Notes under the pieces: generated by a model | What the model was told of the DNA's origin: nothing | Databases searched by the model: none | What the model saw: the letters and a program-made list of their open reading frames with translations, nothing else | Origin: Bacteroidales bacterium | GTDB lineage: Bacteria > Bacteroidota > Bacteroidia > Bacteroidales > UBA932 | Reading direction: 5' to 3' | Assembly (NCBI GenBank): GCA_017561765.1 | Contig: JAFZBM010000048.1 | Span: forward strand, 1 to 43,731 | DNA length: 43,731 nt | Program-made: the position numbers and the translations under genes | Part shown: positions 33,202 through 41,877 of the stretch, piece after piece | Layout: the number at the start of each line of letters is the position of its first letter | How positions within the stretch are numbered: position 1 is the first letter of the stretch

Positions 33202-33202
33202 A

Positions 33203-34573
33203 TCAATACGCTTGCTTGTCGCCGCCGAGTATCTGGGCAATGGTCATAATGAAGATCTTGATGTCCAGCCCGACAGACCAATGCTCTATATACCAGATAT
33301 CGTAACGGACACGGTCCGCCATTGCGTCCGTGGTCTTGGTCTCTCCCCTGCAGCCGTTCACCTGCGCCCAGCCAGTGAGCCCCGGCTTGACCATATGCCG
33401 TACCAGGTACTCGTCAACCAGTTTGGTGTATATCTCCGTATGGAGTTCCATGTGGGGACGGGGGCCGATTATCGACATGTCCCCCTTGAGAACATTGATA
33501 AACTGCGGCAGCTCGTCTATGGAGGTACGGCGCAGGAAGTCTCCGAATTTGGTTTTACGGGGGTCGTCGGCCGTCGCCTGGAGTTTGTCGGCATCGGCGT
33601 TGACTTTCATCGAGCGGAATTTGTACATCGTAAACGGCCGTCCCTTGTAGCCCGTGCGCTTCTGCTTGAACAGAATGGGACCAGGCGATGAAATGCTGGT
33701 GCCGATGGCGACAAAGCACCATACAAAAGGATAAATCGTTATCAGGAAAAGGATACTTATAATGATATCAAAGGCTCTCTTGACTGCCGCATTAAGGGGA
33801 TAGGACAAGGGCTCCTCACGGAGTTTCACTACGGTCATGGGGCCTATCTCGCTGAAAGTCATTGACCTGTGCGGATACCCGTCCATATTGGGCACGAAAT
33901 AGAATTCGATGAACAACTTTTCGCAAACACGTATGATAGTATTGACCGTATCGCTCTTGAGTGCCGGATTCAAACTGCAGTACAACTGATGCACTTTGTT
34001 ATTGTCAAGATACTCTTCAATCGCCGGCAGATCTTCGCCGAAGTTGGCCACGAGTTTATAGTCGGCATACTCCCGGTCGTTCCGGAACAGTGCGGACAGG
34101 CGTTCCGCATTCTCGTTTTCTCCCACCACGACAACGTGAATCTTGTTCCGGCCGCGCTTGCGCGCCATCAAAATGAAAGCGCGGAACAGCAGATGGGACA
34201 AGCTTATCAGCACCACGGTCGCAATTCCCTCCAGCAGGAAGAACTGACCGGCAAAACTGTAGAACAACACCCGCACGGAGGCGGCCAGGATTCCCACCGT
34301 CACAAGACACTGGAAGAAGGCCCTGACAATAACGTTTTTCCAGTTCTGGCCGCGCGAATAGAAGCGTATGGGCACCAGGACCATTGCAATAATGAAGCCC
34401 ACTATCAGGAAATACAGGGACCTTGGCCTCGTCAGGACGAGATCCTGTGGATCCGTAAATGTAAAGACCTTCAGCAGCCATTCGAATATGCCTATGTGGA
34501 TGGCCAGGTCCACCAGCATCGCAGGAACGCTGTAAAAGAAAAATTCCTTGTTATTGAACGTTTTGAGATTCAT
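33203..34573 (-). CDS. Polyprenyl-phosphate glycosyl-1-phosphate transferase (initiating glycosyltransferase, WcaJ-like)
   Basis: Inner-membrane enzyme starting surface-polysaccharide assembly by moving a sugar-1-phosphate from a UDP-sugar to undecaprenyl phosphate. The 456-residue product has four N-terminal transmembrane helices, a CoA-binding-like cytoplasmic domain (VVVVGENENAERL, about 146-158), then a re-entrant helix and the catalytic domain with PGPILFKQKRTGYKGRPF, YKFRSMK and LRRTSIDELPQFINVLKGDMSIIGPRP. Length and layout fit the PCPT/WcaJ family. The likely first sugar is glucose or galactose, which cannot be settled from sequence. Its start overlaps the upstream glycosyltransferase stop by 23 nt. 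Confidence 0.94.
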   Translation of the reverse strand: MNLKTFNNKEFFFYSVPAMLVDLAIHIGIFEWLLKVFTFTDPQDLVLTRPRSLYFLIVGFIIAMVLVPIRFYSRGQNWKNVIVRAFFQCLVTVGILAASVRVLFYSFAGQFFLLEGIATVVLISLSHLLFRAFILMARKRGRNKIHVVVVGENENAERLSALFRNDREYADYKLVANFGEDLPAIEEYLDNNKVHQLYCSLNPALKSDTVNTIIRVCEKLFIEFYFVPNMDGYPHRSMTFSEIGPMTVVKLREEPLSYPLNAAVKRAFDIIISILFLITIYPFVWCFVAIGTSISSPGPILFKQKRTGYKGRPFTMYKFRSMKVNADADKLQATADDPRKTKFGDFLRRTSIDELPQFINVLKGDMSIIGPRPHMELHTEIYTKLVDEYLVRHMVKPGLTGWAQVNGCRGETKTTDAMADRVRYDIWYIEHWSVGLDIKIFIMTIAQILGGDKQAY

Positions 34574-35633
34574 AGACTTGCATAAATTGGGCGGCTATCC
34601 TGTCCCAGTTGTATTTGGACATATCGTATGAGGCGGGAGACGTATCCTCCAGCAACGCGGTCAATTTCGAACGCAACTGAGCCACATCTCCGCATTTGAA
34701 ATAGGAAGACTCAGGAAGGCCCACTTCCAGGTTGGCGGGTATGTCGCTGACGAGAACCTTGCGTCCGTAACTCATCGCCTCCAGCAACGCAATTGGCAGG
34801 CCTTCATGCGAGGAAGGAAGGACATAGCAGGCGGCATGGCTGAGGAGTGAGTGCAGTTTACGGCCCTTGATGAAACCGGTAAGCACGGCCCCCGATGCCC
34901 TGGCGTCGGCCTTCAGTTTACGGGAGTAATCATCTTCGAAATCGGTATCTCCGGCAAGAACCAGTTTGTATCCTTCCATACCCTTGCAGGCTTCCACAAG
35001 GTCGTGAAGGCGTTTTTCGGGCACAAAGCGGCACATCCCGAGAATGTATTTGCCCGGTTCCACACCCAGTTCCCCGAAATATTCCGGATAATCGCATATA
35101 TCCGGTTCAGGTACGCCGTTATAGATAAGATGCACGCGCCCGGTGCGCCCGTACTTGTCCTTTACTATATTCCGTATAACATCGGAAATGACCACTACGT
35201 CATCGGCATACTTTACCCCCATACGTTCGCCGAACCGCAACATGAACTTGGCCAGGCGACCCCACTTTTCACGGTCGTAATCGGGTCCGTGGTGGGTAAA
35301 CACTACCTTCATTCCACGCATCTTTGCATAGGGAGCCAGAATAGCAGGGCCGATTGCATTGATGTGCACTATGTCAGCATGCTCCCGGGCGGCGTAATTG
35401 ACTGCCCTGAAAGTATGCACGACGGCCTCGAACGCCTTCTTTTTCGGTGACGCTATATCCTTGAGCTTCACGCCCTTCCATTCCGTCATCCCGTCCGACA
35501 CATAAGAAGCGCGCCGGACCACGGTCACGTCCGCCCCCATGGCGGCAAGCCTGGGACAGAGCTCTTCGCAATGTGTCTCGACGCCCCCCATGACGTTGGG
35601 GATTCCGCGCGTACCGGTTACCACCACTTTCAT
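34551..35633 (-). CDS. Glycosyltransferase family 4
   Basis: A retaining GT-B fold glycosyltransferase of 360 residues, likely adding a sugar to the lipid-linked repeat unit at the cytoplasmic face. The N-terminal GTRGIPNVMGGVETHCEEL and the C-terminal donor-binding PSSHEGLPIALLEAMSYGRKVLVSDIPAN with the E-x7-E arrangement are typical. The ATG at 35631-35633 overlaps the radical SAM stop by 4 nt; a further upstream start would lie within that gene. Donor and acceptor are unknown. Confidence 0.9.
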   Translation of the reverse strand: MKVVVTGTRGIPNVMGGVETHCEELCPRLAAMGADVTVVRRASYVSDGMTEWKGVKLKDIASPKKKAFEAVVHTFRAVNYAAREHADIVHINAIGPAILAPYAKMRGMKVVFTHHGPDYDREKWGRLAKFMLRFGERMGVKYADDVVVISDVIRNIVKDKYGRTGRVHLIYNGVPEPDICDYPEYFGELGVEPGKYILGMCRFVPEKRLHDLVEACKGMEGYKLVLAGDTDFEDDYSRKLKADARASGAVLTGFIKGRKLHSLLSHAACYVLPSSHEGLPIALLEAMSYGRKVLVSDIPANLEVGLPESSYFKCGDVAQLRSKLTALLEDTSPASYDMSKYNWDRIAAQFMQVYESQNVQ

Positions 35634-36739
35634 TTTGTCAGTCCGTCTTTGGCAGTTGCACTGAAATCGCAGGTAGACAAAGCGTCCAGCTGCTCCTTGG
35701 TTACCCGGCCGTCGCGGAGGTCGCATACTGCCGGTATTTCATACATTGAATACTTTTTCCCGGGACGCAGCTTGTGCCTGAGAATCCACCAGGCAGGATT
35801 CCATATATACTTGTGCATGGCAGGGCTCACGGAACCTATCATCCAGCACTGACGGTCGCAATGACGTACAGCACTGCGCACGTTCTCGGCCTCGGGAGAA
35901 TTCCAGAGCTCGTCCCAGCCCTGCCTGTTGAGGTTGCCCATCACCAATTTGTCACGGGTGCCGTTGCAGGGCATGACATCCCCGAACGGGTCGATGAAAA
36001 AGGTGTCGAAACTCATGTCGCACGGCAGCAGGCGTTTCTGGCCGTAGATATAGTTGATAAGGCCGTGGTTAAAATAAGCGCGGAACCACTTTTTGGGGCT
36101 GTTGCTCTTGAGAAGCTCGTTCACCAGATCTTCGAAGTTCTGCGCCACCATCGGCCTGTCGTGAATTATGTTCTTCGACTCCACAAAATAGAAACTGTTG
36201 TGCAGGCTGGCGGTGGCGAACTCCAGCCCCATCTGCTCGCTTATCTTGTAAAGCGGAACCAGGTCGGGAGCGTTCCTGTCCTGTACGGTCATGCCGAAGC
36301 CCACATCCTTCATCCCCATCTCGCGGAGCTTCTTCAGCGTCTGGTAGCCGCGTTGGTAGCCGTTTTCCAGTCCCCTGATCTCATTGTTCGTCTGTTCCAG
36401 GCCCTCGATGCTGATGCGTATCCCTATCTGCGGAAATTCCTTGCAAAGATCTATTATGCGGTCGGTGAAATAGCCGTTGGTGCTGATTACTATACGGTCG
36501 GACAACTTATACAATTCACGTACTATCTCCTTCAGGTCCTCCCGTATGAAAGGCTCGCCCCCCGTGATGTTAGTAAAATACATCCTGGGGAGTTTCTTTA
36601 TGGTCTCCACCGAGATTTCATCCTCCGGACGGCTCGGCGCTTTATACCGGTTGCACATTGTGCAGCGCGCATTGCAACGGTAGGTCACTATGACGGTGCC
36701 GTTGAGTTTCCGGGATTGCCTGACAAGGGTGTTTTTCAT
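35630..36739 (-). CDS. Radical SAM protein with SPASM-like C-terminal domain
   Basis: A 369-residue radical S-adenosylmethionine enzyme. The [4Fe-4S] cluster motif CNARCTMC is at residues 22-29, followed by the GGEPFIRED SAM-binding element. The C-terminal third contains the cysteine pattern of a SPASM/twitch domain (PCDMSF, DVMPCNGTRDKLVMGNL, RHCDRQC), which carries further Fe-S clusters and usually acts on peptides or proteins. No precursor peptide is seen nearby. Its place in a glycan operon next to a PF14907 protein is unusual; it may alter a sugar, lipid or peptide attached to the polymer. Function unknown. Confidence 0.88.
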   Translation of the reverse strand: MKNTLVRQSRKLNGTVIVTYRCNARCTMCNRYKAPSRPEDEISVETIKKLPRMYFTNITGGEPFIREDLKEIVRELYKLSDRIVISTNGYFTDRIIDLCKEFPQIGIRISIEGLEQTNNEIRGLENGYQRGYQTLKKLREMGMKDVGFGMTVQDRNAPDLVPLYKISEQMGLEFATASLHNSFYFVESKNIIHDRPMVAQNFEDLVNELLKSNSPKKWFRAYFNHGLINYIYGQKRLLPCDMSFDTFFIDPFGDVMPCNGTRDKLVMGNLNRQGWDELWNSPEAENVRSAVRHCDRQCWMIGSVSPAMHKYIWNPAWWILRHKLRPGKKYSMYEIPAVCDLRDGRVTKEQLDALSTCDFSATAKDGLTK

Positions 36740-36740
36740 A

Positions 36741-38033
36741 TCAGTTAAAAGTATTCCTAAATGTTATCCTGTCGCCGGACAGTCCCGGTTGCATCTTGAT
36801 CTTTTCCGTCTGTCCGGTAAATTTGTTGCGGGTGATCCTGACGTCCCTGACGGAGAGTTCGGGCACTTCTCCCCCGGTCTCGGGATCAGTAACATCAGCA
36901 AATGAAACCGTCTCAGGGAGTTCCTCCCCGATTGTCCGGAAATCATTGTCCACCATGGTGACATCGACGGAAGAGCACACCGAAACCGCGCTGCTCTGCG
37001 GTTTGTAGATAAGTTTTACGGTATTGTTCCTGAAATCGACATTCTCGCTGTGCCGTATGTCCACGGCCCCTCGGCCGGATGACCTGGCAGCACAGGTGAT
37101 TTCGTTGTTGCGTATTCTTATCATCCGGTTGATTCCCTTCTCTATCGCAAAGAACTCCTGCGATATCTCGAAACCTTTCTGCGTGCCTTCCAGGATATTG
37201 CGGGTGACTTTCAGATCCGTGCAGCCGATAGAAAGGAAGGTGCCGAAGGCATTGCGGCTCTCATTGCGGGTGACGGTTATGCCGTCGGACCACATGAGCA
37301 ATATGCCCCAGTCGCCGCAGTCGGTGATGTAATTGTCGCGCACCACGCCCCGGCGGCAACGGTGGACTGTAGTGGTATGCAGGTCGCCGAAACGGCCTTC
37401 TACCTCAATACCGATACATTGTGGCGCGACAACCGTATTTTTTTCGATGATGAAATCGGAACAATGGCCATGAACCAGGATGCCGTCATAGCGGGTATTA
37501 CGGACTACATTGTCATGAATCTTGAAATTCCTGGGTGAATCGGCATAGGACGCGTTGGGATCATCCGCCCGTCCGCAAACATGTATACCATAGAAAGTGT
37601 TGTTCCCGGCGTCATCTTTCTCCGAATCGCATCTGCATCCGCGTATTTCAAAGTTCTTGCAGTCGCCTATAACATAAAAGCTGGCGAACTGCTCCTTTGT
37701 GCCATAAAACGACATGCCGTCAACGGCAAAATCCCGGCAGTCCAGCAACATAAAGATCTTGCATTCCAGATGTCCTCCGGCCGGATTTCCGACAATCTCG
37801 AAGTTCCAGCAGTCCTTAAGCGTGAAATCGTCGGTCAGACGAATCAGCACGGGTGGCAGCAGGAGCCGTTTCCCCGATATATCATTCAGCGCCTTTATGA
37901 ATGTCTCTCCGGCGACCTCGGGTGTATTCACGTCGCCATAGTCCTCCAGATGCACATCTGTCATCCTTGCGGTACAGGATGCAACTGGTGCCGTCAGCAG
38001 GAATATGCATATAAGGAACCGGAAAAATCTCAT
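36741..38033 (-). CDS. Parallel beta-helix lipoprotein
   Basis: A 430-residue exported lipoprotein (signal ending TAPVASC, Cys20). The mature part is a long series of short repeats, for example FKIHDNVVRNTRYDGILVHGHCSDFIIEKNTVV and WGILLMWSDGITVTRNESRN, typical of right-handed parallel beta-helix (PbH1) folds. Such proteins are often lyases, epimerases or glycan-binding surface proteins; no catalytic motif could be assigned. In this operon it may process or bind the polysaccharide outside the cell. It overlaps the glycosyltransferase gene upstream by 4 nt and is separated by 1 nt from the radical SAM gene. Confidence 0.83.
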   Translation of the reverse strand: MRFFRFLICIFLLTAPVASCTARMTDVHLEDYGDVNTPEVAGETFIKALNDISGKRLLLPPVLIRLTDDFTLKDCWNFEIVGNPAGGHLECKIFMLLDCRDFAVDGMSFYGTKEQFASFYVIGDCKNFEIRGCRCDSEKDDAGNNTFYGIHVCGRADDPNASYADSPRNFKIHDNVVRNTRYDGILVHGHCSDFIIEKNTVVAPQCIGIEVEGRFGDLHTTTVHRCRRGVVRDNYITDCGDWGILLMWSDGITVTRNESRNAFGTFLSIGCTDLKVTRNILEGTQKGFEISQEFFAIEKGINRMIRIRNNEITCAARSSGRGAVDIRHSENVDFRNNTVKLIYKPQSSAVSVCSSVDVTMVDNDFRTIGEELPETVSFADVTDPETGGEVPELSVRDVRITRNKFTGQTEKIKMQPGLSGDRITFRNTFN

Positions 38034-39163
38034 ATCAGGGATTCAAATATGCCATGGTAAATCTTTGCGGAACTTGCCCAGGAAAATGCCCTGGAGCGCT
38101 TGTAGACAGCTTCGCAAAGGGCGTCATATTTCGATGGTTCGGCAAACTCGACGACTTTGTTCATTATCGCTTCTATATCCTCCGGAGGAACGCACATGTC
38201 CAGTTCTCCTGCAATTTCGGGGAAGCTGGAAGTATTGGAGCAGATGGCCGGGGTACCGCAGGACATTGACTCCAGGACAGGCAGGCCGAAGCCCTCATAA
38301 TGCGATACGTACAGCATCATGAGCGCCCCGCCGCACAATTTGCCCAGATCTTCGTCGGGCACATAGCCCAGGAAGACTATGTCATCCTTGAAGCCGCACG
38401 ACTCAACTATGGACATGATTACTTCAGCATTGTATCCACGTTTCCCTATAATCGCAAGCTTCTTGTCGGCGAACAGGCCCTCCTTCCTAAGCCCGACATA
38501 TGCCTCTATCACGGATTTGATGTTCTTCCCGGGATAATCTATGGTCCCGACAAACAAGAAATAGCCCTTGTAGCCGAGGCCATGACGAGCTGCGGCTTCA
38601 GAACATTCGTCAGAGCCGAACTTCCTGAACACGGAGTCGTCAGAAGCGTTGGGCGTGACCGTTATTTTCGATTCAGGAGCCTTCAGGAATTTGATTATGT
38701 CGCGCTTCGAAGATTCGGAGACCGTCAGGATGGCGTCGCTCCTGCGGGCCATAAGAGGATCGCATATATTCTTGCGGTAGAACATTCTCATCTTTCCGAA
38801 TTTCCCGGGGACATTGAACTCGATCAGATCGTGGATAGTTACGACTGTAGGCACTACTTTCCAAAGAAGCAGGGAGAAGTTGGGAATATAAGCAAGGTCG
38901 CAAGAATATTTCTTCAGCATACGCTGGAAGCCCCACTGGTGCCAGAGCAGGTTCTTCATCCCGGATTCCTTGGTCACTCCGGTGTTGACAAGACGCACAT
39001 TCTCCGCCCCTTCAAGCTGGCTGAAACCGTCGTAGTCGTCGTTCTTGAAAATGTAGTATACGTCAGACGGGTTCTGTGCCGCAAGTTCACGGACCACATT
39101 GACCAGCACCCGGCCGATTCCGGTCAGGCGGTTGCCGACATATCCGCTTATTCCTACAACCAT
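38030..39163 (-). CDS. Glycosyltransferase family 4 (mannosyltransferase-like)
   Basis: GT-B fold glycosyltransferase, 377 residues. The N-terminal GYVGNRLTGIGRVLVNVV and the C-terminal SHYEGFGLPVLESMSCGTPAICSNTSSFPEIAG are typical of GT4 enzymes resembling mannosyltransferases of polysaccharide loci. It starts 1 nt after the preceding gene's stop and overlaps the beta-helix gene by 4 nt. Sugar specificity is unknown. Confidence 0.92.
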   Translation of the reverse strand: MVVGISGYVGNRLTGIGRVLVNVVRELAAQNPSDVYYIFKNDDYDGFSQLEGAENVRLVNTGVTKESGMKNLLWHQWGFQRMLKKYSCDLAYIPNFSLLLWKVVPTVVTIHDLIEFNVPGKFGKMRMFYRKNICDPLMARRSDAILTVSESSKRDIIKFLKAPESKITVTPNASDDSVFRKFGSDECSEAAARHGLGYKGYFLFVGTIDYPGKNIKSVIEAYVGLRKEGLFADKKLAIIGKRGYNAEVIMSIVESCGFKDDIVFLGYVPDEDLGKLCGGALMMLYVSHYEGFGLPVLESMSCGTPAICSNTSSFPEIAGELDMCVPPEDIEAIMNKVVEFAEPSKYDALCEAVYKRSRAFSWASSAKIYHGIFESLI

Positions 39164-39164
39164 A

Positions 39165-40460
39165 TCATCTTAATTTGTAGTTCTCATAGTCCTTGCCAAG
39201 AAGGAAAGTATTCATGTCATAGAGCGAGATCCTCCTGGCGAACTGCAGGAGCAGCACATAATTCCTGTATCCGACCAGGCGGTAAAGCACCCGCAGGAGG
39301 GCGTACAGGATTTTCAGCTTCCTTGGGAAAGAACCCATATTGGTTTCGTTGACCGAGTCAACAGACTTGCTGCGGGAAATCATGCCCTTTTTCTTGAATC
39401 GGCAATAAAGGCTGCCTGGCGCAGTGGAGAAAGGATCTCCGACATAAGCATAATAGGAAGCCATTCCGTTATAGAGCCTGCGGTGGAGCTTGTCAACGGC
39501 AGCGCCGTTGTCAAAATGACCGTAGGAATAATCCAGCGACAGATACTTTTCAAACATTTCGCGTCCAGAATGGACAGAACCGGCGTAAATCTCCACCAAA
39601 GGCTCGATATCCGGATAGATGGCAAGATTGCTTATTCTCACGCGGGAAGCATTGTCCACCTTTCCACTGGAGGCGAAGTCCTTGTAATTGTATCCGGCAA
39701 AATGGCAGAACACAAGTTTGTCTTTCCTCTCCGAGAGTCCGTCCCTGCTCTCCACATACCACACGCCCGATTCACACGAGACCTTCCTTTCAAAATAATT
39801 CCACGGCGCGAGGTTGAGTCCGAGATTATTGGAGAACAACAGTTCGCCGCTGTCGAAAAAGGCAGGGAAGAAATCGGTCCACTTCTGGTCAGTGCACTGG
39901 GCCCACAGCATCTCGCCGAAGCACTGGTCCTTAAGACGGTCCTGCCACCATTTCAGCACATTGATCACTTTACCTGTATTCCGGAATGCGCCGAAACCCA
40001 GGTTGCTTATGCCGTTGAACAGGAAACTCCTGTCGGGAAGGTCGCCCTTATATGGATACTGGGGGATAGTTATGTGCGGCGCCGTCACGACCATATACTT
40101 ATCCAGACTCTCCCACACGTATGAGAAATCACTGAAAAGATAAGTGTCTGGGTCGAGATAGCATACGGCATCGTAGCCGATGTTGAAGAAATGCTCAATG
40201 CAGAAGGGCTTGATTGACGTGCAGAACTCGGTCAAGTTATACTTGAATGCCATATTCCGCCAAAGATTATCGTCAATATGAAGAATATCCCTGGCCACAA
40301 GGGCGCACTCCGGCCTTTCGACCGGAACTGCGGAATCGAACTCATCCGCCACTACGATGAAGAAATCCACATCTTCTTCATACCTGCGTACGGAGTTCTC
40401 CAATATTTGTGCAAGTCCTATATAGTTCTTCGCACAAATTGTAAATATGCATTTTTTCAT
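39165..40460 (-). CDS. GT-A fold glycosyltransferase of the polysaccharide locus
   Basis: The 431-residue product starts MKKCIFTICAKNYIGLA and has the metal-binding DxD-type motif in CYLDPDTYLF (about 100-109), as in GT8-like or related GT-A enzymes. The central region (GDLPDRSFLFNGISNLGFGAF, WWQDRLKDQCF) matches uncharacterised glycosyltransferases common in capsule and O-antigen loci; I cannot name the family exactly. The ATG at 40458-40460 is chosen because it opens the conserved N-terminus and overlaps the acyltransferase stop by 4 nt; the reading frame extends 42 codons further up inside that gene with a biased, non-homologous sequence. Confidence 0.82.
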   Translation of the reverse strand: MKKCIFTICAKNYIGLAQILENSVRRYEEDVDFFIVVADEFDSAVPVERPECALVARDILHIDDNLWRNMAFKYNLTEFCTSIKPFCIEHFFNIGYDAVCYLDPDTYLFSDFSYVWESLDKYMVVTAPHITIPQYPYKGDLPDRSFLFNGISNLGFGAFRNTGKVINVLKWWQDRLKDQCFGEMLWAQCTDQKWTDFFPAFFDSGELLFSNNLGLNLAPWNYFERKVSCESGVWYVESRDGLSERKDKLVFCHFAGYNYKDFASSGKVDNASRVRISNLAIYPDIEPLVEIYAGSVHSGREMFEKYLSLDYSYGHFDNGAAVDKLHRRLYNGMASYYAYVGDPFSTAPGSLYCRFKKKGMISRSKSVDSVNETNMGSFPRKLKILYALLRVLYRLVGYRNYVLLLQFARRISLYDMNTFLLGKDYENYKLR

Positions 40461-41002
40461 TTCATTCGCTTTACGACGACGGCCGGCACCCCTGCAGCCA
40501 CGCAATAAGGAGGGACGTCTTTTGTGACAACCGCTCCGGCCCCGATAACGGCACCCTCGCCAACGGTCACACCCGCAAGGATACACGCACGCTCCCCTAT
40601 CCAGACATTATCGCCTATGATAACGGGACCTTTGGAGCACAGGTGCCTTTTGAGAGGCGCCACATCCAGTTCCCTGCCGGAAGTGTCCCCGTGGTTGTTG
40701 TCCGAAATATATACGTAGCGTCCGGTGAGCACATTGTTGCCTATCTTGATACAGTTGCAGGCGGTAATCTGGCTGTGCTCTCCTATGTTGCTGTCGTTTC
40801 CTATTTCGATACTGGGCTTAAAAACGGCGTCCCCGTACTTGTCCCAGGCAGTAAGGATTACGCCGGGCCACAATACCGACCCATCTCCGATGGAAATGTA
40901 TCTGGTGCCCCGCAATTCCGAGGGTCTGCGGATCTGGCCTTTCATCTTCTTGAAGAAAGGACGATAGAACAGGCTGATAAAGCCGTAGAAAAGTCTTTTC
41001 AT
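40457..41002 (-). CDS. Hexapeptide-repeat acyltransferase (WcaF/CatB type)
   Basis: A 181-residue left-handed beta-helix transferase that likely acetylates a sugar of the polymer. Isoleucine-patch repeats are obvious (IEIGNDSNIGEHSQI, PVIIGDNVWIGERACILAGVTVGEGAVIGAGAVVTKDVPP), and the catalytic His lies in the SDNNHGDTSG loop. It overlaps the fucosyltransferase gene upstream and the glycosyltransferase downstream by 4 nt each. The acceptor is unknown. Confidence 0.9.
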   Translation of the reverse strand: MKRLFYGFISLFYRPFFKKMKGQIRRPSELRGTRYISIGDGSVLWPGVILTAWDKYGDAVFKPSIEIGNDSNIGEHSQITACNCIKIGNNVLTGRYVYISDNNHGDTSGRELDVAPLKRHLCSKGPVIIGDNVWIGERACILAGVTVGEGAVIGAGAVVTKDVPPYCVAAGVPAVVVKRMK

Positions 41003-41877
41003 ATCTTGATCCAGCTTTCAGGTACTATTTGGTTTGGATTGTAATGGGGCATTCCCGGGTTGAACCAGGGCTCGGGAGCGACTACGATCTTGGAAGGATT
41101 GGGATTAAGCCATGCGCCCCACCAGCTGTATGAACTGTTGGATATGATGTTGTGCCGTGCACACGACATAAGCTGCATGTCGACATAGTTCTGCCGGCCC
41201 TTAACGGGATTCCAGTCCACAAGGGTGAAGTCCAGGCCTGGCAGGTTCTCCCGTACCCAGGCGGGATTGTCCGTGAAAAGATAGAAGACGGGATTGTCCA
41301 CCTTGCTTCGCACGTACTCGATGGCTTTTTTGTAATACTCCGCTGGGCAGGTGCCTTTGAAGAGCTTTTCGTTCACATAATCATTACCCTTCCTGACATG
41401 AATTGCAACGGAATTTTCAGCCTGCATCTGCCGGGCCATGGATATGTTCCTGTCCGACTCCAGTTCCGGGAAGGTAAAAGCATGGCGGATTTTATCGGCA
41501 ATCGGAAGAAAATACTTCTCGCACTGCCAGGCGCCCAAGTATATGCAATTCCGGCGCGCACGCCCGAATTCATCCGTATGAAAGAGGAAATCCCTTTCCA
41601 GAAGATACCAATTGCCGGTGAAGAAGCCGCTGATTTTCTTCACCATACTCCAGCGTCTTTTCCAATATGCCATACGGAAGTGCCCCGGAGGCATGATAGC
41701 GGGATTGACATTGGGGAACACGTCCTGTATCCTCACCGTTTCGCAAGTCATGGAAGAGCGCGGGACAAAGTTGGACTGGTCCCAAAGGGCCTGGGGATAT
41801 TTCTCCTTAAGCGCCAGGTAAAAAGCATACTGGAACATCTGGTTCGCCAGTCCGGCACAGGCACTTACAACTATCAT
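40999..41877 (-). CDS. Alpha-1,2-fucosyltransferase (GT11)
   Basis: Transfers fucose from GDP-fucose, making alpha-1,2 linkages. The 292-residue length and the motifs GLANQMFQYAF (9-19), HVRKGNDY (160-167, the counterpart of the GT11 HxRRGDY donor motif) and the C-terminal NSSYSWWGAWL place it in family GT11. The donor motif carries Lys-Gly-Asn in place of Arg-Gly-Asp, seen in some bacterial members. It suggests fucose (or a related GDP-sugar) in the polymer; no GDP-fucose synthesis genes lie in the window. Confidence 0.9.
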   Translation of the reverse strand: MIVVSACAGLANQMFQYAFYLALKEKYPQALWDQSNFVPRSSMTCETVRIQDVFPNVNPAIMPPGHFRMAYWKRRWSMVKKISGFFTGNWYLLERDFLFHTDEFGRARRNCIYLGAWQCEKYFLPIADKIRHAFTFPELESDRNISMARQMQAENSVAIHVRKGNDYVNEKLFKGTCPAEYYKKAIEYVRSKVDNPVFYLFTDNPAWVRENLPGLDFTLVDWNPVKGRQNYVDMQLMSCARHNIISNSSYSWWGAWLNPNPSKIVVAPEPWFNPGMPHYNPNQIVPESWIKI

